A stretch of 64,000 nucleotides of DNA, taken from assembly GCF_033115175.1 (NCBI RefSeq), contig NC_084836.1:77342253-77406252 (forward strand). The letters are read 5' to 3'. Every line of letters starts with the position of its first letter. Within the stretch, counting starts at the first letter, position 1. Positions 42,552 to 54,205 of this stretch are shown piece by piece. Both the position numbers and the translations under genes were made by a program. Source of the DNA: Lepus europaeus (taxonomy: Eukaryota; Chordata; Mammalia; Lagomorpha; Leporidae). The notes under the pieces were generated by a model. The model had not been told where the DNA came from. It was given only the letters and a program-made list of their open reading frames with translations, and searched no databases.

Positions 42552-45500
42552 ATGTTCTCGTGTTGTCTCCCAAGATCCCAAGGCCCAGGCCTGGGCCAGC
42601 CCCGGGCTGCGGATATTCTCCAGAGCTACAGACATTGGGTCAGCCCTCGCCCCCAGCAGCTCTGGCAATTCTCTCAGAGGGAAACCAAGGTGATCTCAGA
42701 CAGCCAGGCCAGGACCCCTGGGCAGACCTCCCCTCTGATCCTCCTGGGTGGCCCTGCATCCACCTTGGGTGGTGTGTGTGTGGGGGGGAACTCTGGGGAG
42801 GTCAGTGACCCATGGGAAAGGGCAGGGGGTGGGATGGGGACCTGGTGGTCCCATGACAACCGCAGGAGGGTGGCGGCAGCACATCAGGGTCAGGATTACG
42901 ACCACCCTCCTTGTCTCACCCCAGAATGACAGTGGCATTGCCACACCCCTGGAGGACACCAGCGGAGTGGGGACCATGGTGGCAAGCAGGCTGGAGGGGG
43001 AGCCCTCGCCAAGAGCAGCTGATTCAGCTCCAATGGAGCCGGACCCAGCCGAGATGGCAGCAGCTAAGATGGGGCCAGGACCAATCCTGGAACCTGAGGA
43101 ACCAGCAACAGTGGAACCCGTGCCGTCCCTGTCGCCGGCCAGCAGCGTGGGGGCCCAGGAGCCAGGCATGGTGGAGAGGCTGGTGAGTCAGCTGGTGCCT
43201 GCCCAGCAGAGAGGGGACCGCTTCATCGTCCCTGCATTCCTGCTCATCTACCACAAGTTCGCCACCACCCAACAGGTGCTGCATCTGCTGTTCCAAAGGT
43301 GAGGGCCTGCACCTGCAGGCGCAGGGGGGACTCGCCACCCTTGGCTGGAACCTGGTGACACCCTGCTCCCCTTCAGGGCCTCAGTGTGTTCTTGGAGCAT
43401 CTGGGTGGTCAGGGGAGTGTCTCTGAGGTTGCTAAAGTTCTTTCTAAGCCTGGTCCTGAGGGACAGGCTGCCCAGGAGGTCTGATTTAGAGATTTCCTCC
43501 CATGGCTCATGAAACAGCCTTGGACCTAAGGCTTCATCTCTCATGGCCACAGGCAAAGCTGTTTTGCTGTTCACAAAGAACCTTCCAGATGCCCTCTGGA
43601 GGACCCTATCCTGATAATGTCCTGAATAGGACCACTAGGGGCTGGTAGAGGGGACTCAGACCCCTCAGACACCTTAGAAGGAGCTCAATTCACCCACAGA
43701 GCAAACATAAGAAAGCGCCCACTGTGTGCAGGCACATACCCAGGAACTTAGCAAAAGACAGCACACAGCACAGACCACTCTATCTGCCCTGCTTTTCTTC
43801 CCTTCTAGTCAGGGAGTCAGCCCCTCCCCCAGACCTCCTGGCAGGTGGCACACAGGACACCACAGGTGACAGCTCCTGTCCTCCTCTAGGTATGCATCCT
43901 TTCAGCCTCACTGCGAAGAGGACGACCGCACTAAGGAGTGAGCGGGCTTTGGGTCAGGAGGGAGGTTTCTAATGTCCACAGCAGGGACATGGGGTGCAAC
44001 TGGGGGGCTGACCTTGACCCAGGATTGCCCACTTCCTGGGATTCCCACTAAAGTCTGAGGTCAGGGCTGTTACCTGAAGAACGTGAGAGACACACGAGGT
44101 TCCTGGGCATCCTGAGAGCAGTGGGAATCTGTCCCTACCACAACCCTTCTCAGAAGGGCTGGCCCAATCCCTCCCATCTCAAGAACCCGAGAGCAGGTGG
44201 GAGCATCGGGCTACACATGACCCCTCTCTGCCCACCTGCACCAGGGGCTGAGCATCCTCTGCCCAGATCTCAGAGTCACAGGGGCGAGGGGGGGTGTGGC
44301 CAGGAGACGTCTGACTCTGCTGCCCACCTGCCTGTCCCCAGTGCCCTGTGCTCCCTCCTGGGAACCTGGCTGGAACGTTATCCCGAGCACTTCTGTCAGC
44401 CTCAGGACCTGACCTGTCTGCACCAGCTGGTGGCCTACGTCCAGCTCCATATGCCATTCACAGAGCTGGCACTCCGAGCCCAACGGCTCCTGACCCAGCT
44501 GGAGGACCCCAAGCCCAAGGAGGCTGAGGCTGAGCCCAAAGGTGAGGAGGGCTTGGGTACGTGGGAGACTGGGAGGGCATTGGGGCAGAGCCTCACTGGG
44601 ACGAGGCTTCAAGCCTGACGTTGTCTGGGAGCAAAGACCAGGCTCAGAGCCTCAGGCCTCACCACATCTGGGCAGGGTCCTGTTGTGGGCAGGGCTGGGG
44701 CTTCCCTGGAAGGCAGGAAAACTCCTGGGTGACCACAAGGAGCAGGAAAGGCTGTGGTGTTGATATTTTCTCCTTCTGCATTTGCTCCTGCATTTCTGTG
44801 CTTAGATCTAGCGCCAACTACAGCAGCGGCACCCCAACCAGAGTCGGCTGAACCATCGCTGCCCTGGGCAGTCCATCTTTCAGCTGCAGAGGCGCTGGAG
44901 GCCCCTGAGGGTCCAGCAGGTGAACCAAGTGCAGGACCCCACCAGGAACAAGACGTTGAAATGGCGCCCTCCTTGTCAGCTGCCGGCAGGGTCAGGACCC
45001 TGGACACAGGCATGGTGGAGAAGCTAGTGAATCAGCTGGTGCCTGCCCAGCAGAGAGGGGACCCCTTCTTCGTCCCCACATTCCTGAACATCTATCGAAG
45101 GTTCGCCACCACCCAGCAGGTGCTGCACCTGCTGTTCCAAAGGTGAGGGCCAGAACCTGCAATAATGGGATGACTCAGTACCTCTCGACTGGGTCTTGGT
45201 GATGTCCCAGACCCTGCGTGGTCTCAAATCATTCACGCAGAGTTTTGCTGCTCAGAGAAAAGCCCCTGGGTGATTTCGGGACCAATGGGATGAGCTCCTG
45301 AAAGTGCTTCCCCGAGGAGTGGGCTGCCAAGGACAGGGGTCTCATTTAGCATTATGTTCACCCTACAATGAGGCTCTGGGCCCTCAGGCCTCACCACCCA
45401 TGGCCTCAGGCAAAGCAGTCTTCCTATTCACAAAGAACCTTCCAGAGACTATGTGTGGTTCTCTGTTCTGTTAGTGACCCAAACTGAGACCCCAGAGGGT

Positions 45501-47038
45501 GAGAAAGGGGCCCAGGCCCACTTAGACCCCCGGGGACAAGCAGGCTGACTTCACAAGCTCACACTTATGCAAACATAATGAAGTGCCCACTGTGTGCAGC
45601 CCCATGTCCAGGAACTTAATAAAATTCAGTGCACAGTACAGACCACTGTCCCTACCCTGCTTTTCTTCCCTTCTAGTCAGGGAGTCAGCCCCTCCCCCAG
45701 ACCTCCTGGCAGGTGGCACACAGGACACCACAGGTGACACCTCTTGTCCTCCTCTAGGTATGCATCCTTTCAGCCTCACTGCGAAGAGGACGACCGCACT
45801 AAGGAGTGAGTGGGCTTTGGGTCAGGAGGGAGGTTCCACTCTCCCCAGCAGGGACACGGGGGTGCCACTAGGGGGCTGACCGTGGCCCCATCTCCTACAT
45901 TTCTGTGATTAATGCTATAGGGCTGAGGTCAGTGACATTGCCTTCAGCAGGGAACAGAATTGTCTGGGTTCCTGGGCATCTGGGGAACAGTGAGAATTCA
46001 TCCACAACACAACTCAAGCCAGGCTGGCCCACCCCTTCCCATGTCTGGGGCCTGCCTGGAGGCAGGCAGCAGCCGGCTCACACATGGGCCACTCAATGCC
46101 CACCTGCAAATAAGGCCGTGTCTCCTCAGCCCAGAACCCAGAGTCACAGGGGTGAGGGAGGGTGTGGGCAGAAGGTGTCTGACTCTGCTGAGCTGACCTC
46201 CTGCTACCCCTAGTGCCCTCTGCTCCTTCCTCGGTACCTGGCGGGACCGCTACCCGGAGCACTTCTGTCAGCCTCAGGACCTGGCCAGCCTGAATCAGCT
46301 GGTGGCCTACGTCCAGCTCCAAAGGCCCAGCTCGGACCTGGCACGCCGAGCCCGGCTGCTCCTGAAGCAGCTGGAGGATCCAGAGCCCAAGGAGGCTGAG
46401 GCTGAAGCGGAGCCCGAGGGTGAGGACGACTGGGGTGGGTGTGTGGGAGCCTGAGAGGGTCTCGAGGCTGCCCCACACCGGGAGGAGGCTCCAAGGCTGG
46501 TGTTGGCTGGAGTGAAGACCAGGCTCAGAGTCCCAGGGCTGCAGCACATTCTGGCCAGGGCTCTGCTGTGGGCACAGGGCTGGGGCTCAGAATTCTGGAA
46601 GGCAGGGACATCTCCCTCTTTCAAGGACAGCAGGAAGGGGCAGTGGTGTTCATGACATTTTCTCCTCCTGCAGCTCCAGCACCAGGTGGAGACCTGGAGG
46701 CGCCTCCCGCAGCGGCTGCTGCCCTTCTGGGGTCAGATTGGGTGGCAACCCCGCCATCTGCTCCCCAGCCAGAGCCACCTGAAGCCTGTCTGTCCCTGGC
46801 AACTGTGCCAGCTGTGGAGGCCCTGGAGCGCCCTGCATGTCCAGAAGCCAAAGCAGAGCCAGAGCATCCCCAGCCCTGGTTCACGAAGCGGCGCTGGCCC
46901 TGGGGCCGCCGGCGTGGGCAGCGCGCAATCTCCTATGAGGACCGTCCCCACCGTCGTTCACCCAGCTGGGTGCGCACCCTCCTAAGCTGCTTCCCCATCC
47001 GCTCATCGGGGCCCCGCTCTGGCCCCAGCCACGAGTGA
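42552..47038 (+). CDS. RALGDS/RGL4-like gene with two REM domains, copy 1
   Basis: Eight exons: 42552-42689, 42925-43298, 43890-43937, 44342-44541, 44806-45142, 45758-45805, 46214-46419, 46674-47038. All have AG/GT borders and matching phases, giving 571 residues. The start MFSCCLPRSQG matches my recollection of RalGDS-like relatives. REM (RasGEF N-terminal) module 1 is about 127-250 (ERLVSQLVPAQQRGD, FATTQQVLHLLFQR, ALCSLLGTWLERYPEHFCQP). Module 2 is about 322-447, with a Pro/Glu-rich linker between. The tail is basic (KRRWPWGRRRG, 522-532) with a Cys (LLSCFPIRS). No CDC25 catalytic domain is encoded within the 3 kb downstream, so GEF activity is not expected. In the family, REM domains stabilise CDC25. 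Here they might bind partners or act alone. Cys near both ends could allow lipid attachment (inference). Expression is unproven. Confidence 0.8.
43809..43865 (+). other. Candidate cassette exon in REM module 1, copy 1
   Basis: A 57-nt segment with a strong acceptor (CTTTTCTTCCCTTCTAG) and a donor (ACCACAG/GTGACA). It adds 19 codons without a stop and keeps phase between exons 2 and 3. RALGDS isoforms differ at this same junction. The same segment occurs at 45677-45733, 57008-57064 and 58877-58933. Confidence 0.4.
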
Positions 47039-48430
47039 AACAACTGTGGTGGCAGCAAACCGGCTCTGCACAGCTCAGCTCCTGGGTCCTCCAGGGCCAC
47101 CTCCAGCCAGAGCCGTCCTGCCCCTGGGCAACATAGTTCATTCATTTGTAGCTCCCTCTCCTGCCCTCTTAGACAGTTTATTTAAATCCCCCTCTGTAGT
47201 ACAATATAGCTCTCTTCATGCTCCTGTGTGGATGCCAGTGCACTGAGTCCCCACCCGTGCTGTGTAGCCACCTTCTCCCTGCTGCACATGGGAGCCCCAC
47301 GCCGAGCACACGGGGACCTGGTTGGCACCCGCCACTGTCCTGGGGCAGGGAGGAGGAAGCCCCTGTGTGTCCCGGGGAACCATGAAGCGGCCATGGGCTG
47401 GGTCAGTGCTCCCTCATGCTTAGGGACATGGGTTCTGAGGGTAGGCAGAGTGGCTGGTGTCCTCACTGGAGCCTCAGTGTTCTCATCTCTGACATGGGCT
47501 CATAGCCTTCCCCAGAGGGCCCCATGGAGCCAGGTGGAATGAGATGCATATTGTTCCCTAAATACTCCTTGAGCTCCCAGCTCTTCAGCTCCTGGCTCCT
47601 GGATGAGGACTCACACAGGTTCCGCATGGACAGGGCAACTTTCTCCCAGCAGGGGCACAACCTCCGAGCCTGCGGAACCGTGTCACCATCTGTCACTGTG
47701 ATCTGAGCTCTGACAGCCCATATCCCAGTGCCCACGGATGGGGCTCTGACAGGAGGAGCCCAGGAGTGCTTGGCCTGGATGGTGCAGGCAGTGGTGTCCA
47801 CAGCACAGGAGAGAAACCAGGCCAGGCCAGGAAGCTGACAGACCCCCACTGACAGACCGCCCAGGATCCAGGCCGAGACGCACTGCGGCTGCAAATGGGA
47901 GTCTCTGCAGTGTTCCTGAGTGGGGGGACGACTCCCTGCATGGTCTGCTGCTCTGTGCCAGGAACCTGGCAGGGCACTGGGCCCCTCCTCGCCTGAGAGA
48001 GAGTGGCCGTGGACACCTAGACTCTACAGATGTGCAAACAGCTCCGAGAGGAGCCCCTGCCCACCATGGGTCTAGGAATTCAGGGGTGGTTCCCCTCCCC
48101 CTGCTGCACTTAGCAAATTGCGTGCAGACTCACAGCTAAGAACCTGAAGGCTCAGGGAGGTCAATGGTCAGGGGTTTTTGTCTTTCTGAAGATGGTGAAA
48201 GCTGTGGAGATGTTCTTCATGGAATCTGAACTTCTCACAAGGCTCCGTGGTGGCCTATGGAGGAAACAGTGGAGGCAATGGGAATTGGGCAGGTGCATGC
48301 TTTGTGGGAGTTCCTGAGCCACACCATGGCGTCCCCACCCACACAGGACTATCTCTGGGAAAAACCAGGGATCTCTTCCCACCCACCCCCTCAGATCCCC
48401 AGGCTCTGCTGCCTGTGCCAGAGGTCTGGG
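47039..48430 (+). other. 3' flank of RGL-like gene 1
   Basis: Likely contains the 3' UTR. I see no clear AATAAA near the stop. An AT-rich TTTATTTAAAT lies at about 47175. Pairs with 60240-61690: near-identical to about 47545, then clearly lower identity with many small indels. Confidence 0.5.
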
Positions 48431-50390
48431 AGGGTGCACCTCTCTTGGGGGCAAAGGGCAGCTCCATTTGGTCATTGTGGGGGGCAGGGAGCCACCCAAA
48501 AGATCACCCTGACATCTGGCCCATGGTGTGGAGCACTCAGGATGGTTCATGTCTGCAGACACACAGAAAGAACCAGGGGTCATTTCCTGTCCCAGATCTA
48601 AGGGGTCAGGTTGGAGCAATGGCAGCTCAGGCTAGTGAGCCCCCACCCCCCCCGACTGGGGTGCACATTGGGTCACCTGAGGGACAGAGCAGGTGGAGTG
48701 AGTCGGCCTGCACGGTGAGGGGACAGAGTAGACAGCGGCTGGTGCTGAAGGCAGCTGCAGGCTGCAGGGGTGAGGTCAGTGTCAACAGCTGGGGGTGTCT
48801 GAGTCCCTGCAGGGCCTTCTATCCTCCCTGTGGTCTCTCACTGCCTCCTCCTGGGCACTTGGGGATGGGATGGCGGGGGTGGTCATCTCATGGGAGCCGT
48901 TTCCCACTGCTCTCTGTAAATACCCAAGAGCAGCCTTCAGATGTGGAAGGAAAGCTCTGTACTTCCTGGTCCTGCAGTTCGCAGTCCCTGGTGGGACCAC
49001 CCCATGGGCTGGGGCCTGATGAGGCAGGGGTCAGCACACAGGAGTGGAGGGAGGACCACATTTGCACCCAGGTCACAGGGATCCTGTACCCCTACAATTT
49101 TGATGAGGAGCCTTCTCCTGGGTATGAGCTCCTAATGCCTCTGCCATGGTGACCCTGGACCTCACAAAGTCTACCTCTGGATCATCCACTGGACGAAACC
49201 TCCAGCCTCTTCCCCCACACCGTCTGCCTCCAAGCTGTTAACACTGGGTTTGGAGTCTGAGAAGCCGGTGTCCAAATGATGGCTGACCACCCACTGTGCT
49301 CAGGAGGAAGCTGAGGCTCCCAGAACCTGCTCCCATGCCCCACAGAGTGGCAGAGCCTGCCAGACTCTGGCACGCAGGCCTGACAAAGAGGCTGCACCCA
49401 GACATACCACGATGGAGCTCTGTGCCCAGCGGTGCTGAGGATCTTTGGTCCCAGAGAGAAACCTCGTCCTGCACTCACAGGAGCTGGTCTTGCTACCAGG
49501 ACAGCCAGGCCTGCACTGGCCTTCCCCGGCTGCCACACTTCACTCAGCATAAGGGGCAGGCTCTGACCCCAGTTCTCTGAAGGTCAGAGCATGCTGGGAC
49601 CCCTGACTCTGGAGAGGCCTCTCTGGGGGAAGGTGAGTAGGACAGAGCCCAGGCTGGAAAGTCAGAGACGAGGGTCCTTGTCCTGCTAATCGCTTTGTAG
49701 CTATGACCACAGATAAGCTCTGGGCCTCAGTTCCCATCCAGGGAACAAGAAAGATGCAGACCTGCCTGGTGGGTTGTCAGAAGACTTCCCTGCGATGGGC
49801 TGATGGGATGGTCTCCCTGAAGTGGGGCCCCTTAGGGGCCACTTGCTGGCAGGGCACAGGGTCTGGGCAGCACCTCGCATGTGGCTTCTCCTGCAGCCTG
49901 GCCACCAGGCAGTCAGCATCACTGAGCAGCAGTGCAGCAGGTCGAGAGCCACAGTCTGTCCCAGGTCAGGGGGCTCAGCAGGACAGGCGGACGTGCTCTG
50001 TGCCTCTGGGCAGGGCCTGTACAGGGACCCCAGACCTCCACCCACAAGGAAAGGAGCACGGCTTTCTTCACTCATTCACTCACTGAGCCAGTGTCCCCCA
50101 GTCCTTGCTGTGTGTCCCTCTCCTGTCTTCATCGGGGACGGCCCCACGGAATCCACGGGAGCCCTGCACAGTCAGGCCAGCCCTTAGGAGGCTGCGGACT
50201 GCAGTGTCGGTCAGAAGGGGGGATTCTCCCTGGACTCCTTCAGACTTCAGTCTACACTCAGTTCCTCCCAGTCAGAGTCTCATCTAGTTCCCCCAGCAAA
50301 TCTCTCAGAGGTCCCAGCGTCCTACTGCCTCTGCTTCCTGGGAAAACCAGACTACCATATAAATTATAAAGAACAAACGACAATCATAAA
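48431..50390. other. GC-rich sequence, no gene recognised
   Basis: Contains a 301-codon frame (48247-49152) that looks accidental: no homology, no start context, no conservation in the second unit. No RALGDS catalytic exons are visible. It has no counterpart after gene 2 in the window. Confidence 0.5.
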
Positions 50391-50497
50391 GATGTGTCAA
50401 ATGGGGTTATAATTTATAAAGATGCAATGTCAATCAAAATAACAGCACCAAGTAGAAGGAACAATAGTGCAGGAACCAAGTTTTTATATGTTATTTT

Positions 50498-50548
<51 letters not shown>

Positions 50549-50739
50549 CATTAGGTTGGTATCAATCCAAGCTAGATTGTTGGAAACTTGTTAATCCTAA
50601 TATGCAAGACAATCTTTAAGAAACTCTACTTATAGTAAAAGAAGCAATGTGAACATTAAAATCATACAATACCTATTTAGTGCAAAAAAAATAGGAACAG
50701 ATGAAGAGAGGAAAAAAAGCACCAGACCAGATCTCACAG

Positions 50740-51370
50740 TCCAGGCTTCAAACATACCTCAGCATCAGCCCAGCACCCACAGACCAGATATCAGCCCAGC
50801 ACCCACAGGAGCAGCATCCCAGCCTGCCCTGTAGACCCAACCACCAGGCTGACCCAAGGTCCCACGCTCAAGTAGACCAAGGGTGTATGCCTGCTTCAGG
50901 AGAACCTAGATAGAAGACCTCCTAGTAGAACCCTTTCTACAACCTGCTGCATCTAGGCTCCGGGACACTCCACCCCATATGCATTCTGCTTCTAAACAGT
51001 TCCTCAAAGCCCCAAGGTTTAAACCCACTCTCATGGGCCCAGCCTCCAAAATGACCCCTGTGGATCCAGGATCTGGTCCTCTCTCCATCTCCCCAGACTG
51101 CAGATCACCCCTCATGGCCCAGGCAGCCGGCCACACCTGTGACCACAGACCTTACACTGGTTAGCACAAGCTCAAGCTCCATGCCTGCCCCAGCACCTGT
51201 GTGCCCAGGATTCAGCTGATCCCTGTGACCACAGTTTGCAGCAACCTATGTCCATGTCTGGTCTTACAGACCCAGGACCCAGGGCAAGCACGGAAGATTT
51301 TGGTGCTGAGTCAATCACTAAGCACCAATGTTCCAAAATCCAACCCTGTGTACCCAAGCTCTAGGCCACA
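50740..51370. repeat. CCAG-rich block inside L1
   Basis: GC-rich stretch with short repeated words (CAGCCCAGCACCCACAG twice at about 50767-50808) interrupting the AT-rich L1. It may be the 5' region of an older L1-type element or an unrelated insertion. I cannot assign it. Confidence 0.4.
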
Positions 51371-52345
51371 ATCAATAATAGAAGGAATATTGGAAAACGC
51401 ACAACAGGGAAATAAAGATACCTGACCCTGAACAATCAATGAGTCAAAGACAAAAGAAATGGTGATCTTAACATGTCTTCAGCAGAATGAGAATGCACAC
51501 ACCACTGAACAACGAGTAAGGGGACTGAATCACTAATAAATCCTACTGTCTAAGAAAAGTGCAAGATGGGATGATTTCACTGTGGAATTCTATCAACCAT
51601 GTGAAAACTGATACAGAGTTTTCCCAAATTCTTCCAAAAATTTGAGGGTGGATCAGCACTCCAAAACTCAGTTTACATGAACAACATTACTCTGATTCTA
51701 AAACTAGACTAGGATGCCAAAGAAAAGATTACAGGTCAATATTCATACTGAGCATACATTTTAAAAATCCTTAACAAAATACTATCCAGCAAAATTCAGA
51801 GCATACCATCTGACTCAACACATGAAAATCAATAAATGCAATTCTTCCACCACATTAACAGAATGAAAATTGACATGTGGAACATAAATGTGGTATACAA
51901 CACTACCAGACTGAAGGTCAAAACCCATATGATCTCCTCAATGGACCCATGGAAAGTCCTTTACAAAAGCCAGTACCCTTTCATGAGAAAATCTCAACAA
52001 ACTATCTAGACAAGGAAAGTCCCTCAAAACAATGCAGGTTATATGACAATCCCACACCTAACATCACATTCAATGAAAAGCTGAAAGCTTTTACCCTAAG
52101 AACTGGAAGAGACAAGGATGAACCCTTCTAACACTTGTATTCAATCTAGCACTAAATGTCCCATTAAGAACAATGAGGCATGAGAAAGAAAAAAAGATAT
52201 CCACATTAGATAGGAAAAACTTAGTTGCCGCTGACATGATCTTATATGTGGAATATCCTAAAGATTCGAATAAAAACTGTTGAAATTAATAAACATTCAA
52301 TAAGTTGCAGGATAGAAATCAACAACACACAAAAATCAGGAGAGT

Positions 52346-52494
52346 TGGGCCCCACATTGTGGCATAGCTGGTAAACACCACTCCAGTATCCCATATGTGC
52401 GCCAGTTTGAGTCCCAGCTGCTCTACTTCTAGCTCCAAATTGGCCCAGCTTAGGCCATTGCAACCATATGGGAAGTGAACAAGCAGATGGAAGA

Positions 52495-52530
<36 letters not shown>

Positions 52531-52608
52531 CCTCTCCTTCTCCCTCTCCCTCTCCCTCTCCCTCTCCTTCCCTATCTGTGTAACTCACTCAAATAAATAA
52601 ATCTTAAA
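52346..52608 (+). repeat. CSINE
   Basis: Forward copy with an internal deletion, a long TC-rich region (52498-52570) and the tail AAATAAATAAATC, running into a CA microsatellite (52608-52630). Confidence 0.88.
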
Positions 52609-52852
52609 CACACACACACACACACACACTGATATAGTGCCCCACTCACGTCAGAATGGCCAGTTTGCAAATCAAACCAAGAAAAAAGGAACAAGTACTG
52701 GTGAGGATGTAGAGAGAAGGGAACACTCCTTCCCTGCTGGTGGGAATGCAAATTCGTATAATGATTATGAAAAGCAATATGGACGGTCCTCAAAAAATTA
52801 AAAGTAGATCTACCGTACGATCCAGGAACCCTACTACTGAGGCCTCATGAGT

Positions 52853-53150
52853 AGATCAGTGCTCTCCTGGGAGCCAGTCCTCACTCTGGCAGGATTCCTT
52901 TCCAAAAGACAGGGCTGGTCCTGGTGTTCCCGCCTCCCTTTCACACATACTCCTCTTCTTCACGCAGCTGTTTCTTCTTTCTGCTTCTCCACCATGAACT
53001 GATGCAGCACGTGGTCCCCACCAGAGGGGACAAGGGATCTCAGACTTTCCACCTTCCACTTCTTGAGCCAAAATAAGTCCTTTTTCTTTAGACAGTACAG
53101 TCTTGGGGGATTTTGTTACAGCATTACAAAATGGTCTAAGACAACATCCA
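52853..53150 (+). mobile_element. MaLR-type LTR fragment
   Basis: The 3' half of an MST/MLT1-like LTR: CTTGAGCCAAAATAAGTCC and GGGGATTTTGTTACAGC, ending AAATGGTCTAAGACAA. It separates two L1 ORF2 pieces. Confidence 0.7.
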
Positions 53151-53275
53151 AACAAGTTAGAACATTATGCCGAGGAGGTATCTGCACTCTGATGTAGCAG
53201 CAGTACCACAACAGCCAAGAAATGGAAACAACCTAGGCATCCTTTGATGGATCAATGCTTAAAGAAAATATGGCA

Positions 53276-53540
53276 GGGGCTAGCATTTTGTCTAGCTGTC
53301 AAAGCTGACACCTGCAATGCTGGCATCCCATATGGGCTCTGGCTTGATCCCTAGTGGTCCACTTCCAGGGCAGCTGCCTGCCAATGTGCCTGGGAAAGCA
53401 GTGGAAGGTGGCCAAAGTCCTTGGGCCCAGGCACCCACATGCCAACAACAGAAAGAAGCTCCTGGCTCTTGTCTTCAGATTGGTACACCTCCGTACACCT
53501 CCGGCCATTGTGACCATCTAGGGAGTGAACCATTGGATGG

Positions 53541-53600
<60 letters not shown>

Positions 53601-53634
53601 GTAACTGCCTTTCAAATAAATAAGTCGTTAGAAA
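53276..53634 (+). repeat. CSINE with expanded TC run
   Basis: Forward copy. The TC tract at 53546-53600 is about 27 repeats with one interruption. The tail is AAATAAATAAGTC. Confidence 0.9.
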
Positions 53635-53885
53635 AACCAATATTCTTTGCATACACAAACAATGCCATTGCTGAGACAGCACTTCTAAGATCAATCCTAC
53701 TCACGTTAGCTCCAAAAAAAGCTAAATATCATAGAATAAATTAAACAAGGACATCAAAGAACTTTATGATAAAAATTACAAAACATTAAAGAAAGAAATA
53801 GAAGATGGCATTAAAAAGTGGAAAATCTTTCAAATTCATGAATTGGAAGATTAAATAACATCAAAATGTCCATTCTACTGAAAGC

Positions 53886-54205
53886 TGGGGCAGGTGATGT
53901 GGGTTAGCAGGTAAAGCGACTGCTTGTAGTGCTTGCATCCCATAGTGATGCCAGTTCAAGTCCCAGCTGCTCCACTTCCGATCCAGCTCTCTGATATGGC
54001 TTGGGAAAGCAATACAAGATGGCCTACATCCTTGGGTCCGTGCACTCACATGGGAGATCTGGAAGAAGCTCCTGGATCCTGGTTTTCCTTCGGCCCTACT
54101 AAAGCCATTGCAGCCATCTGGGGAGTGAACCAGCAGATGGACGATCTCTCTCTCCTCTCTCTCTCTCTCTCTCTGCCTTTCAATTAAATATATAAATTTT
54201 TTCAA
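53886..54205 (+). repeat. CSINE
   Basis: Forward copy (GGGTTAGCAGGTAAAGCGAC head) with a TC run at 54146-54172 and a short A/T-rich tail. Confidence 0.9.

Larger units (their letters stand above)
42222..47545 (+). repeat. Recent segmental duplication, copy 1 (partner 55421-60775)
   Basis: About 5.3 kb matching the partner at an offset of 13199-13201. The first 2.3 kb shows only a handful of differences, with slightly more later. It contains the whole RGL-like gene. Beyond about 47545 similarity continues to about 48430 at visibly lower identity. Confidence 0.93.

Noticed and set aside
48247-49152. 301-codon forward frame in the RGL 3' flank
   Set aside because: No recognised domain, no splice or start context, and no conservation in the matching part after gene 2.
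47039-50390. Missing CDC25 catalytic exons downstream of RGL gene 1
   Set aside because: I looked for RALGDS catalytic motifs in forward frames and saw none. The tail exon ends in a proper stop.
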